A stretch of 44,192 nt of DNA. Origin: a virus. Where the stretch lies: the IMG/VR virus record IMGVR_UViG_3300007735_000975, positions 1-44,192 of that record. One strand, written 5' to 3'. The notes beneath the pieces were generated by a model that had not been told where the DNA came from, made no database searches, and saw nothing but the letters and a program-made list of their open reading frames with translations. The stretch's first letter is position 1. Each line of letters opens with the position of its first letter. The position numbers and the translations under genes are program-made. Shown in pieces: positions 8,157-17,408 of the stretch.

Positions 8157-8614
8157 TGGCCCTGACAGTTTCAGACCTAATCGACAGGATCGGCGATCAC
8201 TTGGTCGCGACCCTGCCGACTTCGCCGGATGCGGCGCGCTGGACCCGTTCGCGGTTCCTGCCGCCACAGTTGGGGCAAGATACTGAGGCTAAGATTGCGC
8301 GGTGTTGGTCTGTATGGTCGCCGTCATTGACGATCACACAGCCAACCCAGCGGCAGGTTTCGAGCGAGGGTGTACACGTTACGTCCACGATCGAAGCCGG
8401 GTTCAGCTTTGCGCTTCGGCAGGATGGCACCGCGGCGGACTACACCGCGGCGCTTGCCGCCGAAGCCGCGTTCACGGCGGCGCTGTTCAGTGTGGGGCGG
8501 GTGTCTTTGCCCCGCTTCACGTTGCAGACGGTTAGCCGGCAAGTGCAGACCGATAACCGTACCCTTGTGGTAGTGTTGACCCTGTTTGCTTCCCACCAAA
8601 TCCCGCTGACCTGA
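8156..8614 (+). CDS. Putative tail terminator/completion protein
   Basis: A 152-residue protein immediately before the tail tube gene, starting at an ATG that overlaps the previous stop and has GGAGG at 8142-8146. Its pattern is helix (LTVSDLIDRIGDHLVATLP), then strands with a helix (TAALAAEAAFTAALFSVGRV), then strands (TDNRTLVVVLTLFASHQIPL). This matches the small alpha/beta fold of proteins that cap the tail tube and join it to the head. Both size and position fit that role; no sequence motif proves it. Confidence 0.6.
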   Translation: MALTVSDLIDRIGDHLVATLPTSPDAARWTRSRFLPPQLGQDTEAKIARCWSVWSPSLTITQPTQRQVSSEGVHVTSTIEAGFSFALRQDGTAADYTAALAAEAAFTAALFSVGRVSLPRFTLQTVSRQVQTDNRTLVVVLTLFASHQIPLT

Positions 8615-8624
8615 GAGGTACGCC

Positions 8625-9125
8625 ATGCCGGCTTCTGTTATCCCCAAGCACTTCACCGATGGGTCCGTCACCTTCAAGGACGGCACCGGCACGCCGGTCA
8701 CCCTGTCGGTGCCGTTCACCATGGGCGACTGTTCGATTAGTGGCCTTGCGCAAGATGCGCTTGGTCGCGCGACGAATGCCTATGAAACTCGCGGCGTCCT
8801 GGTCGGCTTGCGCCGTGGCGCGCGGGAGTATCCGACGTTTTCGATGTCTCTGATGGTCCCGGATGTCAGCGATGGCACCAACGTCACCCCGCTCGACTTC
8901 ATTCGCAAGAAGGGTGCATACGCCTCGAACGTGTCGACTACCACTGCCCTTGGTGATGTCTACACGATCGATATCGTGCTGACGATCGAAGGCACCGACT
9001 TGGGCGACGCCGCCGACCATACCTTCACCCTCGAAGATGTGGACTGCCGCGCCGACTTTGCCGAAGGCGAGCCGAACACCCTGACCATCAACGGCACGAT
9101 TTACGGCACGATTACCCCGGCCTAA
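8625..9125 (+). CDS. Major tail tube protein
   Basis: This 166-residue beta-rich protein lies before the tail chaperone and tape measure, the standard tube position in siphophages. Strand-like segments include SVTFKDGTGTPVTLSVPF, then PTFSMSLMVPDV, then VYTIDIVLTIEGTDLGD and LTINGTIYGTITPA. These suit the tube beta-sandwich that stacks as hexamers. A long insertion at residues 85-110 (TPLDFIRKKGAYASN) resembles the helix region of tube proteins. The gene has a GAGAGG ribosome site about 9 bases before the ATG. Confidence 0.8.
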   Translation: MPASVIPKHFTDGSVTFKDGTGTPVTLSVPFTMGDCSISGLAQDALGRATNAYETRGVLVGLRRGAREYPTFSMSLMVPDVSDGTNVTPLDFIRKKGAYASNVSTTTALGDVYTIDIVLTIEGTDLGDAADHTFTLEDVDCRADFAEGEPNTLTINGTIYGTITPA

Positions 9126-9141
9126 GTCGCCTAACCATCCA

Positions 9142-9159
9142 CATCGGAGAGCCCCGATG
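9142..9159 (+). promoter_or_regulatory. Start-codon hairpin, copy 3 (tail chaperone)
   Basis: CATCGGAGAGCCCCGATG, the third identical copy, positions the ATG at 9157. Compared with copy 2, identity also covers two bases either side (ACATCGG at left, GATGCC at right). Confidence 0.75.
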
Positions 9160-9489
9160 CCCGACAACATTACATTTGGCGGCGCCACTTACGCGCTGCA
9201 TGCCCCTCGCAGCCCAGCCCGTGCGGCGGCTGTCCTGCAAATCCAGGCCAAAGACAGCCCCCACGTTGCACTTGCTGCGGCGTTGGGTCTGTGTGCGGAC
9301 TGTCACGGGGTCCAATGGAAAGGGTCGGCATCGGCATTCGGTGAAGCCGTCTTCGACGCGCTGCAGGCCCGAAAAGTTGCCTTCGGCGCGATTTGCGAGG
9401 CCGGCGCAAAGTGCATGGAACTTGTCGCAAGCGCCGTGCTCTTCGAGGATGAGGTCGCCACCGAAGAGGCTTTTACCGTGGCCCCGTAG
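9157..9489 (+). CDS. Tail assembly chaperone (first frame)
   Basis: This 110-residue protein is mostly helical (ARAAAVLQIQAKDSPHVALA, then FGEAVFDALQARKVAFGAIC) and lies between the tube and tape-measure genes. Such chaperones coat the tape measure before tube polymerisation, and many are made in two forms through a programmed -1 frameshift. The -1 frame here is open from 9453 and runs to 9671, encoding a WGQAPGWWGTL segment typical of the second part. A TTTT run at 9471-9474 gives a Phe codon that can re-pair one base back. Translation starts in the shared hairpin. Confidence 0.7.
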   Translation: MPDNITFGGATYALHAPRSPARAAAVLQIQAKDSPHVALAAALGLCADCHGVQWKGSASAFGEAVFDALQARKVAFGAICEAGAKCMELVASAVLFEDEVATEEAFTVAP

Positions 9490-9494
9490 GTCGG

Positions 9495-9671
9495 TTGGAT
9501 TTCCAGACCTTGGAAATCTGCCGCCTGTGGGGCCAAGCGCCGGGATGGTGGGGCACCCTATCGCGCACCGATAGGGTAGCCCTTACCGCGTGGTATCGGG
9601 TACACTGTGACCCGACGAGGGGGCAAGCCAAGGCGCCACCGCCACCGCCACCGCCTGCGCGTCGCCGGTGA
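9495..9671 (+). CDS. Tail chaperone second-frame segment (frameshift extension or TTG-started small protein)
   Basis: This reading frame is -1 relative to the preceding gene and open from 9453 to the TGA at 9669-9671. From the only possible start, TTG at 9495, it encodes 58 residues: LDFQTLEICRLWGQAPGWWG, then TLSRTDRVALTAWYRVHCDP, then a Lys/Ala/Pro tail with seven consecutive prolines and final arginines. The Trp-rich middle followed by a Ser-Arg-x-Asp-Arg helix looks like the short second part of phage tail chaperones. It ends three bases before the next ATG. Either -1 frameshifting near 9471-9486 or reinitiation at the TTG would express it. Confidence 0.6.
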   Translation: MDFQTLEICRLWGQAPGWWGTLSRTDRVALTAWYRVHCDPTRGQAKAPPPPPPPARRR

Positions 9672-9674
9672 AGC

Positions 9675-10235
9675 ATGAGTCGACCCATCAAAGTGCGAAG
9701 CGGTAAAGTGTCGATCGATATCGACGCCACACTGCAGGCACAGATTGATTCGATGGTGCGGGGCATGGCCCCTGCCGTAAGTGGCGCGCTGGACGCCTAT
9801 CTTGATAAGGCAGAGGCATACGTCGCGCAAGAGTACCCGCGCCCCGGGGATAGTCGATTCCCCACGGCTACCGGCAACAGCCGCGATGCATTCGCCTATG
9901 TCCGCACCGTTGAACAGCGCGGCGACGGCGCTGTTTTGGTTGCCTCGATAGACAACGACGCCAGCAACTACGGCAAGATTAGCCGTCTGCGCGGGCGAGC
10001 CAATGAGCTACGCCGGCAACTGCAAGACGGGCAAGAACTGACACCGGATGAACTGCGCGAACTAAGGGTCATCGAAGCCCTTGAGAAACAGACGGGTCGC
10101 AAGGCGTTGATTCCCTATGTGGTGTTTGTCCACCGCGGCCTATATTGGCAGACCCTGCGCCGCATGCGGAAAGAGGCAGAACGGGCTATCGTTGCAGAAG
10201 CAGCGGCAGAGTTGCGCCGCCTTGCCGGAGGGTAA
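9675..10235 (+). CDS. Putative minor tail protein
   Basis: A 186-residue protein between the chaperone and the tape measure. It begins with a short beta region, then a long helix (QAQIDSMVRGMAPAVSGALD), then FPTATGNSRDAFAYVRTVEQ, which resembles the P-x-x-TG-x-S/R segment of HK97 gp10-type neck or tail proteins. The rest is charged helix (LRGRANELRRQLQDGQELTP, then RRMRKEAERAIVAEAAAELR). Its position between chaperone and tape measure is unusual, as those two are normally adjacent. It is followed by the tape-measure ATG after three bases. The role is inferred. Confidence 0.5.
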   Translation: MSRPIKVRSGKVSIDIDATLQAQIDSMVRGMAPAVSGALDAYLDKAEAYVAQEYPRPGDSRFPTATGNSRDAFAYVRTVEQRGDGAVLVASIDNDASNYGKISRLRGRANELRRQLQDGQELTPDELRELRVIEALEKQTGRKALIPYVVFVHRGLYWQTLRRMRKEAERAIVAEAAAELRRLAGG

Positions 10236-10238
10236 ACC

Positions 10239-12398
10239 ATGGCTGATGTAGCAACCCTAACCCTTCGGGCCGATATCTCTGAACTGCAGCGTAAGTTGCG
10301 GAGCATTCCCGACGAGGCAAGCGGCAGCGCGAAACAGATGGCGATTGCCCTTGAGCGCGAGTTCAAGCGGGCGAGCGCAGCGGCAGAAGCGGCGGCAAAG
10401 GCCAGCAGCGCGGCAAACGTTCGCGCCGCGGCAGAGACTGAGAGGGCAACGCAGAAACTGCAAGAGTATCTTGCGGCGGGTGACCCTATAGCCGAACTGA
10501 CCCTAAAGTTTCAGCGGCAAGCGGCTGAAATCGAGAAGATCGGCAGGGTCACCGGCGATGCGAAAGGCGCGCAACAGGCGCTTGCAAAAGCATCGGCGGA
10601 CTACTCGCAAAGCTTGCAAGCATTGACAGCGCCGGCACAAAGCACCTTTTCGGCAGTCAGCGATGGAGCCACCAAAGCCGCCGGGTCAAACTGGAAACTG
10701 AACCAACAGACCCTAAGCCTGCGTAAGAACGTCGGCGATTTTGCCAATAGCCTTATCGCTGGGCAGTCGCCGTTTACCGTGTTGATGCAGCAAGGCCCGC
10801 AGGTTGTCGAGCTTTTCGCAGAAGCGGATAGCGCGACGGCGCTCTTGCAATCAAGCTTTGGCGGTCTGTTTGCCAAGGCGGCGGCGTTGGCCGTTCCGCT
10901 CGCGGCTATCGCAACAGCGGTTGCGGCAGCCGTTGCTATCTATTCAGTGTATGCAAACGCAACCGACGAAAACGCCGAAGGCAATAACCGTTTGGCCGCA
11001 TCGTTCCGCAAGTTGACAGAAGAAGTTGATACGTCAAGCGATGCCATCAACAAACAACAGGCTGCGTTGACCCAACTCAAGAAGGCAACAGACGATCGGC
11101 GCGAAAGTCTGTTGGTTGAGATTGGCGTATTGAACGAGCATGACGTTGCCGCAAAGCGCGAAGCTGACGCGCTGCGCGAATCGACGCGCGCAACAATGCT
11201 TGATATCACGATGAAAAAAGCCAAGCTGCAAACTGATTTGCAGACGGCGGAAGCGGTCTTGCGCAATAAAGACGCAAACGTGGCGATGCGCGCGGAAGCT
11301 TCGCAGGTCGTCAAGGTATTGCGCGATCAAGTCAAAGCCGAACAATCGAAGATTGATACGGCGCAGGCAAACCTAAGCCAGCAACTCGAAGATATCGACA
11401 ATATGCGGCTGGTGCGCCAAGTACGCGACGAGGCTACCAATGCAGACGAGAAAGGCACAACCGCAAAGCAGGGCCTGACCAAAGCCACCAAAGACGAAAG
11501 CAAGGCGAACCGCGATCTTGCCGCAGCCTATGAGACTGTGCAAGGCATTTTGGGCGCAACCGTTGAAGCCAATGCATCAGCCGAACGCAAGCTTGGTATT
11601 GCCGCAGCAGAGCGCATCAAGGTTCTGACCGATATCGCAGAAAAGTATGCGGACCAACCCGATATCGTCGCCAAGGCAGCGCAAGCCGAAGAGGCTGTGC
11701 GTGACCAGTTGCGCGCCGATCTTGCCGCGCAACAAGCCAAAGACGACGAAGCATTTGATGCCGCGAAACAGAAACTGCATGAACGACAGATGGCGCGGGC
11801 AAAAGAGCTTGCCGATCAAGAAGAGCGGCTGCAAGCGCAGCGAATCGCCAACGCGCAAGCGGTCGGTACGTTTGCCAGCGGCGTTAGTGACCTGTTGGCG
11901 CAGCGGGCCGAAGCCAATGCAAAGCGCGATCGTGAGCTTGCATTGAGACAGTTCAAGGCCAGCAAAGCCGCGGCTGTTGCAGAGGCAACGATCAACGGTG
12001 CGGTCGCTATCACCCGTGCGCTTGCAACTCTGGGGCCTGTCGCCGGTGCACTTGCGACGGCGGGTATCGCGGCAAGTACCGCAGCGCAGATCGGCGTAAT
12101 CGCCAGCCAAAAGCCCGCGTTTGACCGCGGCGGTATGATTCAGGGCGGCGCTATGGTTGACCAAGTACCGGTAAACGCACTGCCCGGCGAGGCTGTGCTA
12201 TCGCGCGGCGCTGTGCGTGCGATCGGCGGCCAAGCCGGGGTCGATCGGCTCAACCGCGGCGAAAGCACCGGCCCGCAAGTGGTAGTTGTCGAGGCATACA
12301 AACACTTCGGGCGATTTGTACAGGATGAGCTTGGGCGCGCCGGTGTGCTCCAACGTGCTATGCTCAGTGGGCGCCCTGTCGGCGCTTTGGGGTACTGA
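10239..12398 (+). CDS. Tail tape measure protein
   Basis: A 719-residue largely helical protein, the longest helical gene product in the tail module, sets tail length and later enters the host with the DNA. Residues 40-130 and 300-540 are coiled coil, rich in Ala, Lys and Gln. A central segment with NWKLNQQTLSLRKNVGDFAN and MQQGPQVVELF is typical of lambda-type tape measures. Two hydrophobic stretches fit membrane insertion: about residues 209-235 (AKAAALAVPLAAIATAVAAA) and about 585-620. The length predicts a tail near 110 nm if about 0.15 nm per residue applies. The C-terminal GQAGVDRLNRGE segment is common in this family. Confidence 0.9.
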   Translation: MADVATLTLRADISELQRKLRSIPDEASGSAKQMAIALEREFKRASAAAEAAAKASSAANVRAAAETERATQKLQEYLAAGDPIAELTLKFQRQAAEIEKIGRVTGDAKGAQQALAKASADYSQSLQALTAPAQSTFSAVSDGATKAAGSNWKLNQQTLSLRKNVGDFANSLIAGQSPFTVLMQQGPQVVELFAEADSATALLQSSFGGLFAKAAALAVPLAAIATAVAAAVAIYSVYANATDENAEGNNRLAASFRKLTEEVDTSSDAINKQQAALTQLKKATDDRRESLLVEIGVLNEHDVAAKREADALRESTRATMLDITMKKAKLQTDLQTAEAVLRNKDANVAMRAEASQVVKVLRDQVKAEQSKIDTAQANLSQQLEDIDNMRLVRQVRDEATNADEKGTTAKQGLTKATKDESKANRDLAAAYETVQGILGATVEANASAERKLGIAAAERIKVLTDIAEKYADQPDIVAKAAQAEEAVRDQLRADLAAQQAKDDEAFDAAKQKLHERQMARAKELADQEERLQAQRIANAQAVGTFASGVSDLLAQRAEANAKRDRELALRQFKASKAAAVAEATINGAVAITRALATLGPVAGALATAGIAASTAAQIGVIASQKPAFDRGGMIQGGAMVDQVPVNALPGEAVLSRGAVRAIGGQAGVDRLNRGESTGPQVVVVEAYKHFGRFVQDELGRAGVLQRAMLSGRPVGALGY

Positions 12399-12400
12399 CA

Positions 12401-15400
12401 ATGGCCACAAATACCGCCCGTCCGCAACACCCGGCTATGGTGGTCATGGACCCCCGCCTTGACCGCGTGGTTGAGGCGTGGTCAAGCCAAAGCAACTATA
12501 CCGAAGCGAGCCCCCGGGCAGGGCTGCCTGACCCGTCTGGTGCCTATACAGGCAGCCTGCGGGCCAGTGGAGCGCAGACGGCCAAGGTGGTTACCCGTGT
12601 GCAGTCTGCGGGCTTGCCGGGCAGCACAGGCACGGCGGCGACGGTTGTGCACAGCCCCGATGGTTCTACCGGTTGGGTGGGCTGGGAAGGCCCCGGCACG
12701 GTGTCACATTGGGAAGCGGTCAACTACACCGCAACCACGACCGACTACCTTATCGATCCGCATATCGTCACCACGCCAGAAGGCGCGCTTGTGGCGTGCG
12801 CACGCAAAGGTGCGGGGACCGGCGGCGGTTCGCTTGTGGTGTATCGGCGGGCAATCGGCGCGGCTTCGTGGGGCTCGCCCATCACCGTAGACACAAACGG
12901 CCTTGAGCCCTTCAACCCATGCCTTTGCGTGGTTGGGTCGCGCCTGTTTCTGTTTGCAGCGATTGAGGCCCCTGTCGGCACCGATAGCTACGTGTGGACC
13001 TTTACGTCAGATGATGACGGCCTCACGTGGCAGACTGCCGCGGCGCCCGCAACGGTCGACCGGACCACGGTGCAGGCTGTACCGGTTGCCGATATCCAGC
13101 GGCTGCGGGCCGCATACGCCAACGGTCAAATCATTCTGTTTGTGCATACCCGCAACGGGACCACAAACACGACGTATCAATGGGCGTCCGATGACTTGGG
13201 CGCTTCGTTTGTGCTGGTGACCACAATCGCGGGCGAAGGCTATTGCGATGTGGTCGCAGTCGGCGGCCAGTTTATCGCGATCTTCGGTCGGTTCAGCGGG
13301 GCGGCGTATACCACGCGAATCCGGCGCTTTGGGTCGGCATTCCAGGGTGCGGCATCGGCGATTATCGTTAGCGCAGTCGACAGCGGTAACGCTCTTGGGT
13401 CTGTGTATCTCGCCAACGTCGCGGCAACTGTCAGCCTGCATAACGGCTTCGCGATCGTCGCCGATGAGGTCGGTTGCGTGTACATCTTCGGCGTGTACTA
13501 CACCGCAGACCCTGACACTCCGACCTATCGCGGAGTGGTAGCCGTCAGCGAAGACCGCGGGTTGACCTGGATTCCTTGTGGTCAGGATACCTATAGTGCC
13601 AGCGACCCGACCGGCTACGGATACAGCGCGCGTTGGTTTAGCCCCATCAATACCGATAGTGGCACGCCAAGCCCAAGCATCTGCAGGGTGCGGCGGTTTG
13701 CGGTCGCAGCCCAGCGCGGGCGGTTTGTGGTTGCGCATAACTGGGTTGCTCCGACTGCTACGTATGGGAATAGCCTGGGCGTCGCCTATCTTGGCGGTCT
13801 GACCACGCAGTGTTTGCCGCCAATCAACCGCGGCGCGCGGTATCAAGACCAAGCCTCTTGGGATTACGCTTGGTGGCCATTCGAGGAACCTTCGCAACTT
13901 AGCGGCGTGACATACACCGAAACCGGCACCGGCTCATCCGTTCTGTCGGCACCGGGCGCGCTGAACCTGACAACGCCGCTTGCATCAACGACGTTCGCGA
14001 CCCTCGAAGACCCGATGAGCCTGGACCCAACCCAGCGCGATAGCGTCGGCGAAACCGTGATCGCTGAAGCGGCATTCGAGGCGACGGCAAACCCCGATAC
14101 ATCGACCGACCGCATCGCCCTGCGCGTGCGGGCAGATGATGGCGTGTATGGGTATCAAGTCAGTGTGCGCGTAAACACTTCCTTTATCGTCGTTTATGAC
14201 GATGTATCGGGTTCCAACATCCTGACTTCGCTTGCGGTGCAAGGCGTCAAACACGTTCGCGTGGGGCTTGACGGCAGTACCGGCACGGTTGCGATTTGGT
14301 ATCGCGCTTGGGCGCCGGACGTTACCCGTTCGTGGACCTTCTTGGGCTCCGATACTCTGACCGATGACGGCGGGACAGTCGGCAATCACCGCGTGCAATG
14401 GGGGCAGTTTGCAGGCGCAGCCTCTGCCCCGACGTCGTCGTGGTACTTTGTCGCGGCGTCTTTCGGCAGCCGGGCGGGCTTCTCGAACGTCGGCACATCG
14501 GCGCATTGGGATAGCTTCGATGCCTCACAGTTGCCGGATATCCTAAAGGGGCGGCAACTCCCCGCGGTGCCGAACGCGGCCTTCGCGGCTTCTGAAGTCA
14601 GCGTTACCGGCCTGCGGGGCCCGTTCTATACCGGCCAAGTGTGGAGCACGGCGCCCGATGCGACCTTCGCGGTTCGGCGTATCCTGCCGCAGATTGCGCG
14701 CTCGCCCCGCTTGGGTTGGCGGTCGCAAGCCGACAATGTGCAACAGACTATTGCGTTCCGGCTGCAGTCGACCGGCACAGATAGCTCCCCGCTGGGGCCT
14801 GTGATGGCTTGCGTTCTGCGCGGAATCAACTGGCGCACGGGTGCCGTGCAAGCTCGCATCGGCGGCGTGTGGACTACGCAAGCGACGATTGACGCGGCGC
14901 TTTCGTCAACGGCTATTGGGTTCACCCGCAACGGCGATACCCTTACCCCGTCGACCTATGCAGCCGATCGGCCCTATTTTGCGACGGCAGAGCTTGAGGG
15001 CTGGACTGCCGAGTTCGGGAATATCTCAGGCGGCGTGCTTATCGCGCAGCGCAAAGTCAGACACAGCACCGAAGGCAAGCTTTCGACGGGCACCTATGGC
15101 GGCCCGGTCTGCCGTATGACGTTGGCCGGTGTGACCGGCACCGAACAGACCAGCGGCACGATGCGCCTATGGTCGCCTGAAATCGCGGTTATCTTCCCGT
15201 TCAGCGCAAACGCTGACGGCTGGCGTATTCTGATTGATGCCCAGCAAACGGCAGAAGATTACTACACTATCGGGCAGATGGTCTTGGGTCCGCTGCATGT
15301 CTTGGCGGCGCCGTATTCGTGGGGACGTACACAAACGACTGAACGCGGCTCGGTTGTCGAGGTTCAGCCCGACCGCAGTACCTATCTGTCGAGGCCAGCC

Positions 15401-15751
15401 CCCACGCGGCGGGTCATTCAAATGACCTGGGCAGACGGTGTTGACGAAACGCAGATGTGGGCGGCCAGCCCAGAACCCGACTTCGTAGACTACGACAGCA
15501 GTGACGCAAGCAATGCAAACGCCGCGACTTTGCACAGCTTGACCGGATTGTTGAACGAAGCCGATGGGCGCATGGTCGCCTTGATTCCTAAGGTCACACT
15601 GCCGATCACCACAACGCAGACGATTCGACGCCGCGCTGGTTTGATCGTCGGCACCGCTTCGGCGGTCGATCAGATTGACACGATTCAAGGCGAAGAGTTG
15701 ACCGATGAAGTACACCGCAGCGGTAACCTTGTCATCACCGAAGAGGTCTAA
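12401..15751 (+). CDS. Large tail protein with Asp-box (sialidase-like) propeller
   Basis: This 1116-residue protein follows the tape measure by two bases. Residues about 70-430 contain three Asp-box motifs: TSDDDGLTW (202-210), ASDDLGASF (262-270) and VSEDRGLTW (382-390). Asp boxes mark beta-propellers of sialidase or glycosidase type. Residues 500-740 look like a lectin-type jelly roll (laminin G-like: RDSVGETVIAEAAFEA, then KHVRVGLDGSTGTVAIWYRA). The C-terminal third is beta-rich with a final NLVITEEV. I infer a receptor-contacting or glycan-binding tail-tip or spike protein. Catalytic sialidase residues were not established, so binding rather than cleavage is equally possible. Confidence 0.7.
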   Translation: MATNTARPQHPAMVVMDPRLDRVVEAWSSQSNYTEASPRAGLPDPSGAYTGSLRASGAQTAKVVTRVQSAGLPGSTGTAATVVHSPDGSTGWVGWEGPGTVSHWEAVNYTATTTDYLIDPHIVTTPEGALVACARKGAGTGGGSLVVYRRAIGAASWGSPITVDTNGLEPFNPCLCVVGSRLFLFAAIEAPVGTDSYVWTFTSDDDGLTWQTAAAPATVDRTTVQAVPVADIQRLRAAYANGQIILFVHTRNGTTNTTYQWASDDLGASFVLVTTIAGEGYCDVVAVGGQFIAIFGRFSGAAYTTRIRRFGSAFQGAASAIIVSAVDSGNALGSVYLANVAATVSLHNGFAIVADEVGCVYIFGVYYTADPDTPTYRGVVAVSEDRGLTWIPCGQDTYSASDPTGYGYSARWFSPINTDSGTPSPSICRVRRFAVAAQRGRFVVAHNWVAPTATYGNSLGVAYLGGLTTQCLPPINRGARYQDQASWDYAWWPFEEPSQLSGVTYTETGTGSSVLSAPGALNLTTPLASTTFATLEDPMSLDPTQRDSVGETVIAEAAFEATANPDTSTDRIALRVRADDGVYGYQVSVRVNTSFIVVYDDVSGSNILTSLAVQGVKHVRVGLDGSTGTVAIWYRAWAPDVTRSWTFLGSDTLTDDGGTVGNHRVQWGQFAGAASAPTSSWYFVAASFGSRAGFSNVGTSAHWDSFDASQLPDILKGRQLPAVPNAAFAASEVSVTGLRGPFYTGQVWSTAPDATFAVRRILPQIARSPRLGWRSQADNVQQTIAFRLQSTGTDSSPLGPVMACVLRGINWRTGAVQARIGGVWTTQATIDAALSSTAIGFTRNGDTLTPSTYAADRPYFATAELEGWTAEFGNISGGVLIAQRKVRHSTEGKLSTGTYGGPVCRMTLAGVTGTEQTSGTMRLWSPEIAVIFPFSANADGWRILIDAQQTAEDYYTIGQMVLGPLHVLAAPYSWGRTQTTERGSVVEVQPDRSTYLSRPAPTRRVIQMTWADGVDETQMWAASPEPDFVDYDSSDASNANAATLHSLTGLLNEADGRMVALIPKVTLPITTTQTIRRRAGLIVGTASAVDQIDTIQGEELTDEVHRSGNLVITEEV

Positions 15752-15753
15752 CC

Positions 15754-17364
15754 ATGCCACGCGCCGATGCTGATTTGGTTTGGCTTCTGACGATCAAACT
15801 GCCGGGGTATACCTTCCGCCTATCCACGCGTCCGATCGCTGTTACCGAAGCCAATGGCACAGTCACCGAATACAGCGGCAGCCTGTCAGATGTCGACTTC
15901 GCCGAAGAGATCGATCTTCTCAGTGTGTCGCCAGCCTCGCAGACGGTATCGGTTGAAGGCCATATCGACCCGACGCCTGCAGAGCTTGCCCGCCACGGTT
16001 TCGATCTGCGTGAAGGCATGGCGCGCCTATCCTATGCCCTTGTCGAGCCACACCGCGGCTATATCATACAAACCATCAGTCACACGGCCCGCGTTGACGT
16101 CGCCGAAGGTCGGCTGGCACAGCCTGCATGGGGTGACCCCTTGCGGGCTGACACGTGGTTTAGCGCATCGGTAGAGGCTACCCCGTGGACGTCGCGGGTT
16201 CCGCTGCTAAGCCCCGCGGCGACGATCACGGCAGAAGACTTCCCGAATCTGCGCGATGATGCCGCAGGCTTTCCGTTCCCGCTGGTGATTGGCCAGCCGG
16301 GCGATACGGTGATCGGGCTGTATTCTACGCCTGCCTATGTGGTCGAGACTGCAGGCGCACAGGCCGAACATCTGTTGATCGCCGGGTATGACGTCGCATC
16401 ACCGGGTGATGCTGTTGTAATCAGCGACGGGAGCACAAACGAGGCACAAACGGTTTTGGCTGGCATTACCGATTCGGGTCTGCCTTACTACTACGTGGAT
16501 ATCCTCGCCAGCGCCGTTCTCGACAAGACAGCGAGTGCATATGCGGTCGCGTGGTCGGCGGCGTCTGGCGTCGGCGGGGCATCGCAGCCCGGCGCGCCTT
16601 CGTCTGTCGGCGAGGCTATCCGCTACCTAATCGCAAGGGCGGGGCTGCCGTTCGACATCGGCGGAAGTGCCGCGGCAATCGACTATCTGCGCGCGATCCG
16701 GTTTGACGCCTATCTCAACGATCCGGCGGTTTCGGCCTGGGAGTATCTGTCTACGCAGGTTCTGCCGCGCTTGCCGATCACCTTGCGCTATACGTCTGCA
16801 GGGCTGCGGATCGATGCGCTGAATCCCGACCTGCCGCCCGCTTTGGCGACAGCGGCAAGCCTTGATGACGGTTGGTGCAGGCTATCTGCATGTGTCTATG
16901 ATGATGCCCCGGCCCCCAAACGCCTTGTGCTCAAGGGCGGCCAAAACATGAACACCGGCGGATATGCCCGCATCGTGATCGTCGACGGGCGCGCTGAAGA
17001 GGTGCCGTCAGACCAGCCAAGCCGGCGCAGCGGTGTAGATGTGCGCACGCGCACGCCTGTAGGCGTACAGCCCAGCGAAGACGAGGCGATCGAAATCCCT
17101 TGGTGCCAAGACCTGGGCAGCCTGTATACCCTCGCCCTATGGCGCGCTGGTTTCCGTTCTGCGCGACCGTTTACAGTGACCTATAGTGCACCCGTGCAAT
17201 ATGAACATCTCGAACCGGGCGCCGCTGTAGCGGTCACAGATGCGGCCTTGGGTTGGGTCGATCGCGTTGTGTTCGTGCGCTCGAAGCGATGGGTTGCAGG
17301 CCGGTGGATATTTGGGCTTTGGGGCGTGGAGCGCGCTGCTTTCGATGTGTATACGGGCGGGTAG
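15754..17364 (+). CDS. Tail tip / baseplate hub-like protein
   Basis: A 536-residue protein starting three bases after the previous stop. It opens with a beta-rich domain (WLLTIKLPGYTFRLSTRPIA), as in tail-tip proteins that attach to the tube end. Two strand-rich blocks are separated by a helical section (SVGEAIRYLIARAGLPFDIG, then NDPAVSAWEYLSTQVLPRLP). The C-terminus has an OB- or lysozyme-less hub-like pattern (HLEPGAAVAVTDAALGWVDR, then VVFVRSKRWVAGRWIFGLWG). Its place after the tape measure and large propeller protein supports a baseplate or hub role. No peptidase motif was found. Confidence 0.6.
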   Translation: MPRADADLVWLLTIKLPGYTFRLSTRPIAVTEANGTVTEYSGSLSDVDFAEEIDLLSVSPASQTVSVEGHIDPTPAELARHGFDLREGMARLSYALVEPHRGYIIQTISHTARVDVAEGRLAQPAWGDPLRADTWFSASVEATPWTSRVPLLSPAATITAEDFPNLRDDAAGFPFPLVIGQPGDTVIGLYSTPAYVVETAGAQAEHLLIAGYDVASPGDAVVISDGSTNEAQTVLAGITDSGLPYYYVDILASAVLDKTASAYAVAWSAASGVGGASQPGAPSSVGEAIRYLIARAGLPFDIGGSAAAIDYLRAIRFDAYLNDPAVSAWEYLSTQVLPRLPITLRYTSAGLRIDALNPDLPPALATAASLDDGWCRLSACVYDDAPAPKRLVLKGGQNMNTGGYARIVIVDGRAEEVPSDQPSRRSGVDVRTRTPVGVQPSEDEAIEIPWCQDLGSLYTLALWRAGFRSARPFTVTYSAPVQYEHLEPGAAVAVTDAALGWVDRVVFVRSKRWVAGRWIFGLWGVERAAFDVYTGG

Positions 17365-17390
17365 ACCGGCGCGATTGACCGTGCTACGCT
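17362..17390 (+). promoter_or_regulatory. Promoter candidate before distal tail and lysis genes
   Basis: TAGACC (17362-17367) lies 17 bases before TACGCT (17385-17390), which is preceded by TG-c (an extended -10). GACCGTGCTAC here also occurs in the capsid leader near 4934. A GAGG ribosome site and the ATG at 17409 follow, so a transcript could start here. Confidence 0.4.
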
Positions 17391-17408
17391 TGCAATGCGA
17401 GGTGTTCC

